25,638 nt of DNA from Proteiniphilum sp. UBA5384 (GCF_002410825.1 NZ_DHOS01000041.1:1-25638), one strand, 5' to 3'. Numbered from the stretch's first letter, positions 7,187 through 15,108 are shown. Notes: generated by a model from the letters alone, not told the origin. Made by a program: numbers and translations.

Positions 7187-8260
7187 ATGGAATTCGAATC
7201 AATTTTATTACCGGGCATAGATGACAAGAGGCCGCTTGTAATTGCCGGCCCATGCAGCGCGGAAACGGAAGAGCAGGTGATAGACACTGCCCGGCAACTG
7301 GCAGATACCGGGGTGAAAATATACAGGGCTGGCGTGTGGAAACCCAGAACCAAACCGGGCGGGTTTGAGGGAATAGGTAGTCCTGCCCTTGCATGGATGA
7401 TGGAAGCCAAAAAAGAGACCGGCATGTATATGTCGACCGAAGTGGCGACCGAGAAGCATGTCTATGAGTCTTTAAAGTATGGCATCGATATGTTATGGAT
7501 CGGTGCCCGTACGGCGGCAAATCCTTTTGCGGTACAGGAAATAGCTGATACGCTGAGAGGGGTGGATATCCCGATACTGATCAAAAATCCCGTCAATCCC
7601 GATCTGGAACTGTGGATCGGCGCTTTGGAACGGTTATATAATGCCGGAATAAAAAAATTGGGAGTAATCCACCGCGGATTCAGCACAACCGACAAAACCA
7701 TCTATCGCAATCTCCCTCAATGGCATATCCCTATTGAGCTGAAACGGCGGTTTCCTACATTGCCCATTATTTGTGACCCAAGCCATATCGGCGGCGCCCG
7801 TAACCTGATCGCTAAATTAAGCCAACAGGCAATGGATCTCAACTACTCAGGATTGATCATTGAGTCGCATTGCTCCCCCGATGAGGCATGGAGTGACAAG
7901 GCACAACAGGTTACACCTGCTACCCTGAAAGAGATCCTCCACAACCTTGTGATCCGGGATACGGTACAGACTACGGAAGATCTTTCAGACCTGCGTGAAC
8001 AGATCGATGACCTGGATAATGAACTCCTGCAACTGTTGGCCAAACGGATGCGGGTATCAAGGGAAATCGGACAGTATAAACTGGAACATGATATGCCGAT
8101 CCTCCAAACACATCGTTACGACCAGATCCTTACCGACCGCGCCGGACAAGCCGAACGGATGGAAATGTCGGGAGACTTTGTCAAACTGGTGCTGGAAGCC
8201 ATCCACTCCGAATCGGTACGTCAGCAAATGGTGATTATGGAAAGGGCGAAATCGATCTGA
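7187..8260 (+). CDS. aroF: Bifunctional DAHP synthase / chorismate mutase
   Basis: A 357-residue fusion acting at both ends of the shikimate pathway. Residues 1-255 form a type I-beta (KDO8P-synthase-like) DAHP synthase, joining phosphoenolpyruvate and erythrose 4-phosphate. Visible motifs are GPCSAE (21-26, metal ligand C23), KPRTKPGGF, IKNP (132-135) and DPSHIGG (197-203). Residues about 262-350 form an AroQ-type chorismate mutase, with R270, R287 and K298 in the usual helix-1 spacing, making prephenate. In characterised fusions of this sort the mutase domain often serves as the allosteric site; whether that holds here is inference. The gene lies between the aminotransferase and prephenate dehydrogenase in a four-gene operon. 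The symbol follows common use for this type of DAHP synthase. Confidence 0.94.
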   Translation: MEFESILLPGIDDKRPLVIAGPCSAETEEQVIDTARQLADTGVKIYRAGVWKPRTKPGGFEGIGSPALAWMMEAKKETGMYMSTEVATEKHVYESLKYGIDMLWIGARTAANPFAVQEIADTLRGVDIPILIKNPVNPDLELWIGALERLYNAGIKKLGVIHRGFSTTDKTIYRNLPQWHIPIELKRRFPTLPIICDPSHIGGARNLIAKLSQQAMDLNYSGLIIESHCSPDEAWSDKAQQVTPATLKEILHNLVIRDTVQTTEDLSDLREQIDDLDNELLQLLAKRMRVSREIGQYKLEHDMPILQTHRYDQILTDRAGQAERMEMSGDFVKLVLEAIHSESVRQQMVIMERAKSI

Positions 8261-8303
8261 TGATGTGATGATTTGGTAATTGGTAATTAGTAATTTTAAA
8301 AGT
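8259..8303. repeat. Low-complexity GATGATGTGATGATT spacer
   Basis: A 15-base word (8259-8273), overlapping the stop of the DAHP synthase gene, recurs exactly at 23834-23848 between batD and batE. TGGTAATT/AGTAATT repeats follow. It belongs to the same class of intergenic filler as the other spacers in this window. Confidence 0.5.
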
Positions 8304-9077
8304 ATGAAGATATTAATTCTGGGAGCCGGCAAGATGGGGTCATTTTTTGCCGATGTGTTGAGTTTCGACCACGAGGTGGCGGTGCTGGATCCGGATCCTA
8401 AAAAACTTCGTTTTATTTATAACACGCAACGGATGACCGATGCAAAGGAAGTAAAAGATTTTGCGCCGGAACTGGTGATCAATGCTGCCACGCTTAAATA
8501 CACCATTCCTGCCTTTCATAACGTATTGCCCTATCTACCCGAAACTTGTATCCTGAGCGATATCGCGTCGGTGAAAACAGGACTGGAGGAATTCTACAAG
8601 GAACGCACACGCCCTTATGTCTCCACCCATCCCATGTTCGGGCCCACCTTTGCCAGCCTGAACGACCTGAGCCGGGAAAGTGCCATTATTATTTCCGAAT
8701 CTTCACACATGGGGAAGGTGTTTTTCAGGGATCTCTATCATCGACTTAAACTCAATGTATTTGAATACTCATTCCGGGAACATGACGAGACCATTGCATA
8801 CTCCCTGTCCATACCCTTTGCTTCCACCTTAGTGTTTGCTTCGGTGATGAAACATCAGGATGCACCGGGGACAACCTTTAAAAAGCACATGAGTATCGCA
8901 CAGGGACTGCTCTCCGAAGATGATTACCTCCTGACGGAAATCCTTTTTAACCCTCATACGCCGCAACAATTGGAAAATATAAGGATGAAACTACGTGAGT
9001 TGCTCGATATTATCGGGGAGAAAGATTCCGAGAAAATGGAAGCCTTTTTAACGGGAGTACGGAAAAATATAGAATAA
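8304..9077 (+). CDS. tyrA: Prephenate dehydrogenase
   Basis: A 257-residue NAD(P)-dependent enzyme making 4-hydroxyphenylpyruvate from prephenate, on the tyrosine branch. The Rossmann motif is GAGKMG (7-12), followed by the acidic beta-2 end in AVLDPDP. STHPMFGPTFA matches the conserved active-site His-Pro-Met-Phe-Gly-Pro segment. The protein is compact, with no C-terminal ACT domain. I chose the ATG at 8304 (MKILILGAGKMG) because the 24 upstream nucleotides of open frame are low-complexity spacer. It is the last gene of the aromatic operon, with two hairpins directly downstream. An arogenate dehydrogenase activity cannot be ruled out from sequence. Confidence 0.92.
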   Translation: MKILILGAGKMGSFFADVLSFDHEVAVLDPDPKKLRFIYNTQRMTDAKEVKDFAPELVINAATLKYTIPAFHNVLPYLPETCILSDIASVKTGLEEFYKERTRPYVSTHPMFGPTFASLNDLSRESAIIISESSHMGKVFFRDLYHRLKLNVFEYSFREHDETIAYSLSIPFASTLVFASVMKHQDAPGTTFKKHMSIAQGLLSEDDYLLTEILFNPHTPQQLENIRMKLRELLDIIGEKDSEKMEAFLTGVRKNIE

Positions 9078-9102
9078 GAAATTGTTACTCTTGTTGCTGT
9101 AA

Positions 9103-9130
9103 GGAGCTGACCCGTTATCGGGTCAGCTCC
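9103..9130 (+). terminator. 12-bp hairpin after tyrA
   Basis: GGAGCTGACCCG (9103-9114) pairs perfectly with CGGGTCAGCTCC (9119-9130) around a TTAT loop, 25 nt after the tyrA stop. No T tract follows, so it may stabilise the 3' end or act as a weak terminator rather than a classical one. Confidence 0.6.
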
Positions 9131-9160
9131 CTATATCCGATAAAATATCAATAATAGTTT

Positions 9161-9196
9161 GAGTCCACTCCAGATTTTCGGAGTGGACTCTTCTTT
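9161..9196 (+). terminator. Terminator hairpin used as group II intron target
   Basis: GAGTCCACTCC (9161-9171) pairs with GGAGTGGACTC (9180-9190), an 11-bp perfect stem with the loop AGATTTTC. The tail is TTCTTT (9191-9196). It ends the aromatic operon and may also serve the convergent cyclophilin side. The intron begins at the next base. Confidence 0.8.
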
Positions 9197-10673
9197 GTGT
9201 GCCGTGCATGGTAATTAACTTGGTGGTGAAATTCCACTATGGGGGTTTGTAATCGCCAACCATTAGCAGAAGGCAAGGGTGTCCATCGCGAGGTGGAATC
9301 TGAAGGAAGCCGTATGCAAAGTCCTGCTCCGAGGAACACGAATCCTACCAAGCATATTCGCTGGGATAAGACTGCATAACAAGTTGAAGTCCAAAGATTA
9401 CACGGACAGCGAGGAGTAAATAGGGCGGAGGGATGGGATGAAAGTTAATTGCCTTACCACGGGAGGTCTCACGGACGTATGGAAACGGAGTATGAAATAC
9501 GGATAACAATTGCCGTGAGAAGTCAGCAGACGCCATAGTACTAAAGCAGTGATAGGCATTAGGAAGGATAGAACTTTAGTAAATGTATTTTCAATGAAAG
9601 TTACCGGATAAACTGAAACAGAAAACATTGACAACACAGAGGGGAAAGGATATGGTCTATTAGAGATGATACTATCACCGCAGAACTTGAATAAGGCATA
9701 TTTAGCCATAAAGAATAACAAGGGAGCGGGGGGAATCGACAAAATGGAAGTCGCAGAGTTAGGCGACTATTTGCGCAGCCACAAACATCAACTAATAGTC
9801 AGCATCCTGCAAGGTAAGTGCCGCCCTAATCCTGTACGCAGGGTAGAGATACCTAAAGAGGGAGGAAAGAAACGCATGCTGGGTATTCCCACGGTGGTGG
9901 ACAGAGTTATCCAACAGGCAATTTTCCAAGAACTCAGTAAACTTTATGAACCCCCAATTCTCGGACAGCAGTTACGGATTCCGACCGAAACGCAGTGCTC
10001 ATCAGGCGTTACAGCGCAGTAGGCAGATGATAACGGATGGCTATCATTACGCAGTGTATATGGACTTGGAAAAGTTCTTTGACAGCGTAAGCCATAGCCG
10101 ATTGATAGAAATACTTTCCCGAACCATAAAGGACGGCAGAGTATTGTCATTGATACATCGTTATTTAAATGCGGGAGTGCAGACTACGGGTTCATCCCAA
10201 AAGTGTTGTAAAGATGAGAGCCAGGATAAAGGAACTGACATCAGGAAGCAACGGCTGGGGCAACGAAAGGCGGAAAGGAGCCTTGAAGGGGTGGGTTCAG
10301 TACTTCAAGCTGGCAGATATGGAAAAACTACTACAAAAGAGGGACGAATGGTATCGCAGGCGACTGCGAATGGTCATTTGGGAACAATGGAAACGGATAA
10401 AGACCAAATTTGCCAACCTGATAAAACTTGGCGTGAAGAAATCGAAAGCGAGGGAATGGTCAAATACCAGAAAAAACCATTGGCATACCGCTAACAGCTT
10501 TATTCTAAGTACTACTATGACCAACGAGCGACTACGCCAAGCAGGCTATCTATTCTTTACTGATTATTACCACTCCTTAAAGGTTGTAAACTAAGGAACC
10601 GCCGTGTACCGAACGGTATGCACGGTGGTGTGAGAGGACAGATAGGGAAATAATCCCTATCTTCCTACTCGAT
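9197..10673 (+). mobile_element. Group II intron, probably group IIC, with decayed maturase
   Basis: The 5' end GTGTG fits the GUGYG consensus and lies six bases past a terminator stem. Domain I sequence typical of bacterial introns follows, such as AAGGGTGTCC and GGAATCTGAAGGAAGCC (9277-9311). Domain V occupies about 10595-10632: ACCGCCGTG pairs with CACGGTGGT around an inner helix capped by a GAAC loop. Domain VI is the hairpin GATAGGG/CCCTATC (10641-10661), and the element ends in CTACTCGAT at 10673. At 1477 nt it is shorter than usual for this class, explained by loss of part of the reverse transcriptase gene. Insertion after a terminator and the class-C-like protein support IIC. Exact ends are inferred from consensus to within a few bases. 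Confidence 0.88.
9666..10594 (+). pseudogene. Broken group II intron reverse transcriptase/maturase
   Basis: Three frames together read as one intron-encoded protein. Frame A (9666 to about 9953) gives the N-terminal RT blocks (NNKGAGGIDKM; RRVEIPKEGGKKRMLGIPTVVDR). Frame B (about 9952-10195) continues as FSDSSYGFRPKRSAHQAL and YMDLEKFFDSVSH. Frame C (about 10180-10594) gives the maturase X region (VHPKSVVKMRARI; RRLRMVIWEQWKR; HTANSFILSTTMTNERLRQ). The first break sits in a CCCCC run (9951-9955): with four C the frame joins as YEPQFSDSS. The second break, near 10170-10185, drops the segment that should carry the GxPQG and YADD catalytic blocks, roughly 110-120 codons by family comparison, and shifts frame again. 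No active reverse transcriptase can be made. Confidence 0.9.
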
Positions 10674-10840
10674 TATAAAATAGTTACGAGTCTATAAGAA
10701 CTGAGGTGAAAATCCTTTTTAAAATACGTATGGAATTCTCCATTTGGAGAGTTAATTTGGTGGTCACATAGACATTAGCTCGGTAAATATACAGTATCTC
10801 ATATTGAAAAACCATTTCTGAATTTCCATCAAATATTGTG
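10674..10840. other. Spacer between intron and cyclophilin gene
   Basis: A+T-rich 167 bp with no gene that I can support. A small hairpin TCTCC-ATTT-GGAGA lies near 10737-10750 and could help end the minus-strand operon, but no clear T tract accompanies it. This is the 3' exon side of the intron insertion. Confidence 0.4.
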
Positions 10841-11650
10841 TCACTCTGTATAAACCTTTATGATTTTCGCGTCGGTTTCGGGACGGCTGTTGCCATCGAC
10901 CGGCAGGGCGGCGATCTTATCAATCACTTCCAGCCCTTCGGTTACTTCTCCGAAGACGGTATATTCTCCATCTAAACGGTCAATGCCGCCAAGGGTAGTG
11001 TATGCTTCTTTTAATTCTTCGGGAAGGAAGAATTTGCCGGGAGCTATTTCATACAGTGAGTCCACCTCATTTAAAAGCGAATCCAACAGGGCATTGAATC
11101 CTACTGCATCGTTGGCAGCTTTGAGCTGATCGAGTTCCTCTTTGTGCGGCAAATAATGGGTACGGATAATTTCATTCTTGATGGGCACATTCACTGCCAT
11201 CTCCATAGAGTCGAGCCGTCCCTGTGTATAGACTCTTCCCTGGACGATGTAAAATTGTGATGCATCCGATTTTTTCTGCGGGTTCTGGTCATCTCCCTTT
11301 CTGGGAGCAGCGAGCGCTCCTTTTTTGTGAAACCTGTACTCACGGAATTCAGGCATCAGCTCCATATCGGTACGTCCGCCGCCAATTTGTACGCCGGCGG
11401 GAGCATTCCGTGAATCCTGCGCTCCACCCTGAATTACAAAATCCTTTACAACCCTGTGGAAGAGGGTACCATCGAAATAACCCTCCTTTATCAGATTCAG
11501 GTAATGATTGCTATGCCTGGGCGTGTCATCATATAATACCGCTTTCATTGTTCCATAATTAGTCTCAATGACAATCGTCGGATAATTAGTCTGTGCATGG
11601 GTCTGCCAGGACATTGCAATTAAAGTAAGGATTAATATGTTTCGTATCAT
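10841..11650 (-). CDS. Secreted cyclophilin-type peptidyl-prolyl isomerase
   Basis: A 269-residue protein with an N-terminal signal peptide (about 1-20, MIRNILILTLIAMSWQTHAQ), so probably periplasmic. Cyclophilin motifs are clear: FHRVVKDFVIQGG at 64-76, with catalytic R66, F71 and Q74, SQFYIVQG at 131-138, and the C-terminal GEYTVFGEVTEGLEVIDKI. A long insertion (about 140-215) lies between the SQFYI strand and the last strands. I chose the ATG at 11650 because it opens the signal peptide; the 22 upstream residues of open frame look non-coding. It is the last gene of a minus-strand group after tgt and the permease, 75 bp behind the permease stop. The role in folding of envelope proteins is inferred. 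Confidence 0.9.
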   Translation of the reverse strand: MIRNILILTLIAMSWQTHAQTNYPTIVIETNYGTMKAVLYDDTPRHSNHYLNLIKEGYFDGTLFHRVVKDFVIQGGAQDSRNAPAGVQIGGGRTDMELMPEFREYRFHKKGALAAPRKGDDQNPQKKSDASQFYIVQGRVYTQGRLDSMEMAVNVPIKNEIIRTHYLPHKEELDQLKAANDAVGFNALLDSLLNEVDSLYEIAPGKFFLPEELKEAYTTLGGIDRLDGEYTVFGEVTEGLEVIDKIAALPVDGNSRPETDAKIIKVYTE

Positions 11651-11725
11651 AAAATTAGAATTATCAATAAATCGGAACAAGTCAGGGATAACTTTTTGGT
11701 ATTGACACATCATCATATCGTTCTA

Positions 11726-12829
11726 TTAATTCGGCGCCCTTTTGTAGAAATACATTGCGATACCGGCAAAGATGACGTTCGGGATCCAGGCGGCAATGAA
11801 TGGGCTCATTCCTCCTTTCACCGCGAATGTGGAACTTACGGTCATGAAGAGGATATAAGCCATACTTAACGCCAGCCCGATACCGATGTTAAGTCCCATC
11901 CCTCCTTTTACTTTTCTTGCCGAGATAGCGGCTCCAATGAGAGTCAGGATAAATGCGGAAAATACTGAGGCAATCCGGGAGTGGTATTCTATCTGGAATG
12001 CCTGTATATTTCCTAATCCCCGTTCTTTTTGACTCTTGACATAACCGCGGAGCTGCGGGGAGGTCATCATCTGCTGGTCGGTCTTGGCAATGATAAAATC
12101 ATTCGGGACGATATGAAGGATGGTATCTATCGAGGTACCTTTGGTGATTGTCTCATTTAATCCTTCAAAACGTCTCAGCTGATAATTACTGATGGTCCAG
12201 TGATAGGCCGAATCATACCGGATAGATTGTGCTGTAAGTCTTGCTGTTAATTGGAGGCTGTCGAAGTGATCCATTGAGAAATTGTATCCCGTGTTGCTAG
12301 TCATATCAAAGTTCCCGAAGTAAACGATGGTCTGGGGGCCTACCCTGAACTGGATATCCCGGTCGCCTGTCACCTTCTTCCGGGAATCGACGTAGGTCTG
12401 CTCAAATTCAATGCGGGTGGCATTGGCGGGTGGGATGACATAGCTTCCAAAGACAAAGGAAAAGATTGCAATGACGAGGGCAGAGATCATATAGGGCTTC
12501 ATCATCCTTTTAAATCCGATTCCATTCGACAGGATGGCAATAATCTCAGAATTATTGGCCATTTTGGAAGTGAAAAAGATAACGGCCAGAAAGACGAATA
12601 ATGGACTGAACAGGTTGGTATAATAGGGAATAAAATTAAGGTAATAATCAAATATAATCGCCTTCAACGAAGCATTATTGGTCATGAATTTATCAATCTT
12701 CTCGTTGATATCGAACACCACTGCAATTGAGATGATCAGTGCGATCATAAAAACATAAGTGCCCAGGAATTTCCCGATGATATACCTGTCCAGTCGCTTT
12801 ATCTTAAAAAAATCGTTATCTATTTTCAT
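11726..12829 (-). CDS. LptF/LptG (YjgP/YjgQ) family permease
   Basis: A 367-residue inner-membrane protein with three N-terminal helices (about 20-42, 65-90, 110-134), a large periplasmic beta-rich domain (about 140-280) and three C-terminal helices (about 286-304, 312-334, 341-361). This is the LptF/LptG layout. These proteins pair with the LptB ATPase to extract lipopolysaccharide and feed it to the Lpt bridge. The ATG at 12829 overlaps the tgt stop as ATGA, which suggests translational coupling and decides the start over an upstream in-frame ATG. Whether it is the F or the G subunit cannot be told from this window alone. Confidence 0.88.
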   Translation of the reverse strand: MKIDNDFFKIKRLDRYIIGKFLGTYVFMIALIISIAVVFDINEKIDKFMTNNASLKAIIFDYYLNFIPYYTNLFSPLFVFLAVIFFTSKMANNSEIIAILSNGIGFKRMMKPYMISALVIAIFSFVFGSYVIPPANATRIEFEQTYVDSRKKVTGDRDIQFRVGPQTIVYFGNFDMTSNTGYNFSMDHFDSLQLTARLTAQSIRYDSAYHWTISNYQLRRFEGLNETITKGTSIDTILHIVPNDFIIAKTDQQMMTSPQLRGYVKSQKERGLGNIQAFQIEYHSRIASVFSAFILTLIGAAISARKVKGGMGLNIGIGLALSMAYILFMTVSSTFAVKGGMSPFIAAWIPNVIFAGIAMYFYKRAPN

Positions 12830-13956
12830 AATCGTCTGGTCACATTTTCCAGTATTGCCGGTTTCCATTCAGAAAAATCACCGGCGATAATATGTTTTCT
12901 TGCTTCCTGTGCCAGCCATATATAAAAGGCCAGGTTGTGTATGGAAGCAATCTGCAATCCCAATATTTCATTTACATTAATAAGATGCCGCAGGTAGGCC
13001 TTACTATAGAGGGTGTCTACAAACGATGCGCCATCTTCCTCGATAGGTGAAAAATCGTTTTTCCATCGTTCGTTGCGCATATTTATCACGCCTTGTTTGG
13101 TGAAAAGCTGCCCGTTGCGCCCGTTCCGTGTTGGCATGATGCAATCGAACATATCCACACCGCGTTCGATGCCTTCCAGAATATTTTCCGGCTTACCAAC
13201 TCCCATCAGGTATCGCGGTTTGTCTTGGGGGAGAATTTCGTTGACTAACTCCACCATTTCATACATCTTTTCGGTGGGTTCACCCACGGCAAGTCCACCG
13301 ATAGCGTTGCCATCCGCTCCTTTGGCTGCCACATTTTCTGCGGCACGACGCCTGAGGTCGGGATATACACATCCCTGCACGATGGGAAAAAGGGTTTGTC
13401 GATGTCCGTAGGGGCATTCTGTTTCGTGGAAGCGGGCAAGGCAGCGGTCGAGCCACTGTTCGGTAAGGTCGAGAGATTTCTTTGCATAATCATAATCGGC
13501 ATCTCCCGGAGTGCATTCATCGAAAGCCATCATAATATCGGCACCGATGACACGTTGAATGTCCACCACTTTTTCCGGACTGAAGAAATGGCGGGATCCG
13601 TCGATATGCGACTGGAATTCGGCTCCTTCTTCGGTCAGTTTTCGGTTTTCCGTCAGTGAGAATACCTGAAAGCCACCGCTATCTGTCAGTATTGGTTTGT
13701 TCCAGCTGTTAAATCGGTGTAATCCACCGGATTGGCGGAGAATCTCCAGCCCCGGGCGAAGATAAAGATGATAGGTGTTGCCCAGAATGATTTGCGCTCC
13801 TATATCTTCTTTCAGTTCACTGATATGCACAGCCTTTACACTCCCTACAGTGCCTACCGGCATAAATACAGGAGTCTCCACCTCTCCATGATCGGTGGTG
13901 ATAATGCCCGCACGGGCACTCGATCGGGGGTCTGTATGTAATAATTGGAAATCCAA
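12826..13956 (-). CDS. tgt: Queuine/preQ1 tRNA-guanine transglycosylase
   Basis: A 376-residue enzyme that swaps guanine 34 of GUN-anticodon tRNAs for the queuosine precursor preQ1. The fold motifs are intact: TDSGGFQ at 91-97 with D92, IGGLAVGEP at 219-227, YLMGVGKP, and GVDMFDCIMPTRNGRNGQLF containing the nucleophile Asp at 271. The C-terminal zinc site is unusual. Where standard bacterial enzymes have CxCxxC, this protein has G309, S311 and D314 (EDGASFVDTLYSKAYLRHL), although H340 in SIHNLAFY is kept. It is the first gene of the minus-strand group and overlaps the permease gene by 4 nt. A -7 box (TATCTTTG) lies about 30 bp upstream. Confidence 0.95.
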   Translation of the reverse strand: MDFQLLHTDPRSSARAGIITTDHGEVETPVFMPVGTVGSVKAVHISELKEDIGAQIILGNTYHLYLRPGLEILRQSGGLHRFNSWNKPILTDSGGFQVFSLTENRKLTEEGAEFQSHIDGSRHFFSPEKVVDIQRVIGADIMMAFDECTPGDADYDYAKKSLDLTEQWLDRCLARFHETECPYGHRQTLFPIVQGCVYPDLRRRAAENVAAKGADGNAIGGLAVGEPTEKMYEMVELVNEILPQDKPRYLMGVGKPENILEGIERGVDMFDCIMPTRNGRNGQLFTKQGVINMRNERWKNDFSPIEEDGASFVDTLYSKAYLRHLINVNEILGLQIASIHNLAFYIWLAQEARKHIIAGDFSEWKPAILENVTRRL

Positions 13957-13985
13957 TATGATTTGTTCTATCTTTATTTTTGGGG

Positions 13986-13993
13986 CAAAGATA
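13986..13993 (-). promoter_or_regulatory. Possible -7 box for tgt
   Basis: The minus strand reads TATCTTTG, an exact TAnnTTTG match about 30 bp before the tgt ATG, giving a short leader. No clear TTTG at -33 was found. Confidence 0.5.
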
Positions 13994-14003
13994 GGAAATT
14001 AAT

Positions 14004-14043
14004 CCCGTTTTGTCGGGGCAGGTAGTGATAATTTGCTGATTTG
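14004..14043 (+). repeat. Dispersed intergenic repeat, copy 1
   Basis: A small hairpin (CCCG 14004-14007 / CGGG 14014-14017) is followed by CAGGTAGTGAT (14019-14029), six variable bases and CTGATTTG (14036-14043). The same order and spacing recur at 21077-21117. No coding potential. Confidence 0.6.
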
Positions 14044-14150
14044 TTGGTGTACTAATTTGTCGGACAATGTTACACGGAACGAAGTGAAGTTAATATGCCC
14101 ATAAGATGAATGTGCTTGAAAAATAATTAGCAAATACCCGAATTTAATCG

Positions 14151-14158
14151 TATTTTTG
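14151..14158 (+). promoter_or_regulatory. Possible -7 box for lipA
   Basis: TATTTTTG is an exact TAnnTTTG match 45 bp before the lipA ATG. A convincing TTTG at -33 is missing. The 247-bp gap with tgt also holds the dispersed repeat at 14004-14043. Confidence 0.5.
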
Positions 14159-14203
14159 TTCTCCGGATAACATTTAAAAAATTGCAGTGAAACAAGAAGA
14201 AAT

Positions 14204-15067
14204 ATGGAGAATAAATCTGAATTAATGGCAAGAAAGCCGGATTGGCTCAAAATATCGCTTCCCCAGGGGAAGCAATACCTGGATGTAAGAGAGATTATTG
14301 CGAGGAAAGGATTGCATACGATCTGTGTAAGTGGGAAATGTCCCAACCTCTCGGAATGTTGGGGGAGGGGGACGGCTTCCTTTATGATTCTGGGTGATGT
14401 TTGTACGCGTGCCTGCCGGTTCTGCTCCGTCAAGACGGGCAGTCCACAAGGAATTGTCGACTGGAACGAACCGGACCGGCTGGCTGAAAGTATTGAGAAG
14501 ATGAACCTGAAACATTGTGTGATTACCAGTGTAGATAGGGATGATCTGCCCGATCTGGGCGCTAACTTCTGGGCTACTACCGTAAGGCGGGTCAAGGAAA
14601 GAAATCCGGAGGTGACGCTCGAAACTCTTATCCCTGACTTCAATGGGATAGAGGAGTTGATTTATAAGGTGATTGATGCAGGGCCGGAGATCATATCGCA
14701 CAATATGGAAACTGTGAGGCGTTTGACGCCCAAGGTGCGCAGTCGTGCCAAGTATGATATCAGTCTCAAGACGATAGAGACCATTGCCAAGAGCGGGAAG
14801 ACGAAACCTAAATCGGGGATCATGGTCGGACTAGGAGAAACCGAGGAAGAGGTATTGGAAACAATGGACGACCTGATTCATGTGGGATGCCAGGTGCTTA
14901 CTATTGGGCAGTACTTGCAACCTACAAGAAAACATTTGACAGTGAAGGAATTCGTGACGCCTGAGCAGTTTCGAAAATACAGGGCTATCGGACTGGAGAA
15001 AGGGTTTAAGTTTGTAGAGAGTGGACCCTTGGTGCGTTCTTCCTATCATGCAGAGAGGCATGTTTGA
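14204..15067 (+). CDS. lipA: Lipoyl synthase
   Basis: A 287-residue radical SAM enzyme that inserts two sulfurs into protein-bound octanoyl groups to form lipoyl cofactors of 2-oxoacid dehydrogenases and the glycine cleavage system. The auxiliary cluster cysteines are C41, C46 and C52. The radical SAM cluster is C67-x3-C71-x2-C74 (CTRACRFC). The conserved C-terminal RSSYHAE (278-284) supplies the serine ligand of the auxiliary cluster. The ATG at 14204 is used; a second in-frame ATG at 14225 (MARKPDWLK) would also give a complete domain. lipB follows 63 bp downstream, so the two genes form a lipoate synthesis pair. Confidence 0.96.
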   Translation: MENKSELMARKPDWLKISLPQGKQYLDVREIIARKGLHTICVSGKCPNLSECWGRGTASFMILGDVCTRACRFCSVKTGSPQGIVDWNEPDRLAESIEKMNLKHCVITSVDRDDLPDLGANFWATTVRRVKERNPEVTLETLIPDFNGIEELIYKVIDAGPEIISHNMETVRRLTPKVRSRAKYDISLKTIETIAKSGKTKPKSGIMVGLGETEEEVLETMDDLIHVGCQVLTIGQYLQPTRKHLTVKEFVTPEQFRKYRAIGLEKGFKFVESGPLVRSSYHAERHV

Positions 15068-15070
15068 TGA

Positions 15071-15108
15071 TCCCGATAAAACGGGACAACTTGTCCCGAC
15101 CTTCGGGA
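15071..15108 (+). other. Nested inverted repeats between lipA and lipB
   Basis: Three overlapping pairings are possible: TCCCG/CGGGA (15071-15086), GGGACAA/TTGTCCC (15083-15097) and TCCCGA/TCGGGA (15094-15108). Arms of the middle hairpin are shared with the outer two, so they exclude each other. No T tract follows. It resembles short palindromic intergenic filler. Confidence 0.5.

Noticed and set aside
9666..10594. Stand-alone reverse transcriptase such as a retron, DGR or abortive-infection RT
   Set aside because: All three fragments match a group II intron maturase, including the X region, and domains V and VI follow directly. The catalytic block is also gone.
10595..10632. Domain V AAC in place of the usual AGC triad as a sign of dead intron RNA
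   Set aside because: The GAACCGCC...GGTGGTGTG form with a GAAC loop is, to my recollection, common in this kind of intron, and the helix is fully paired.
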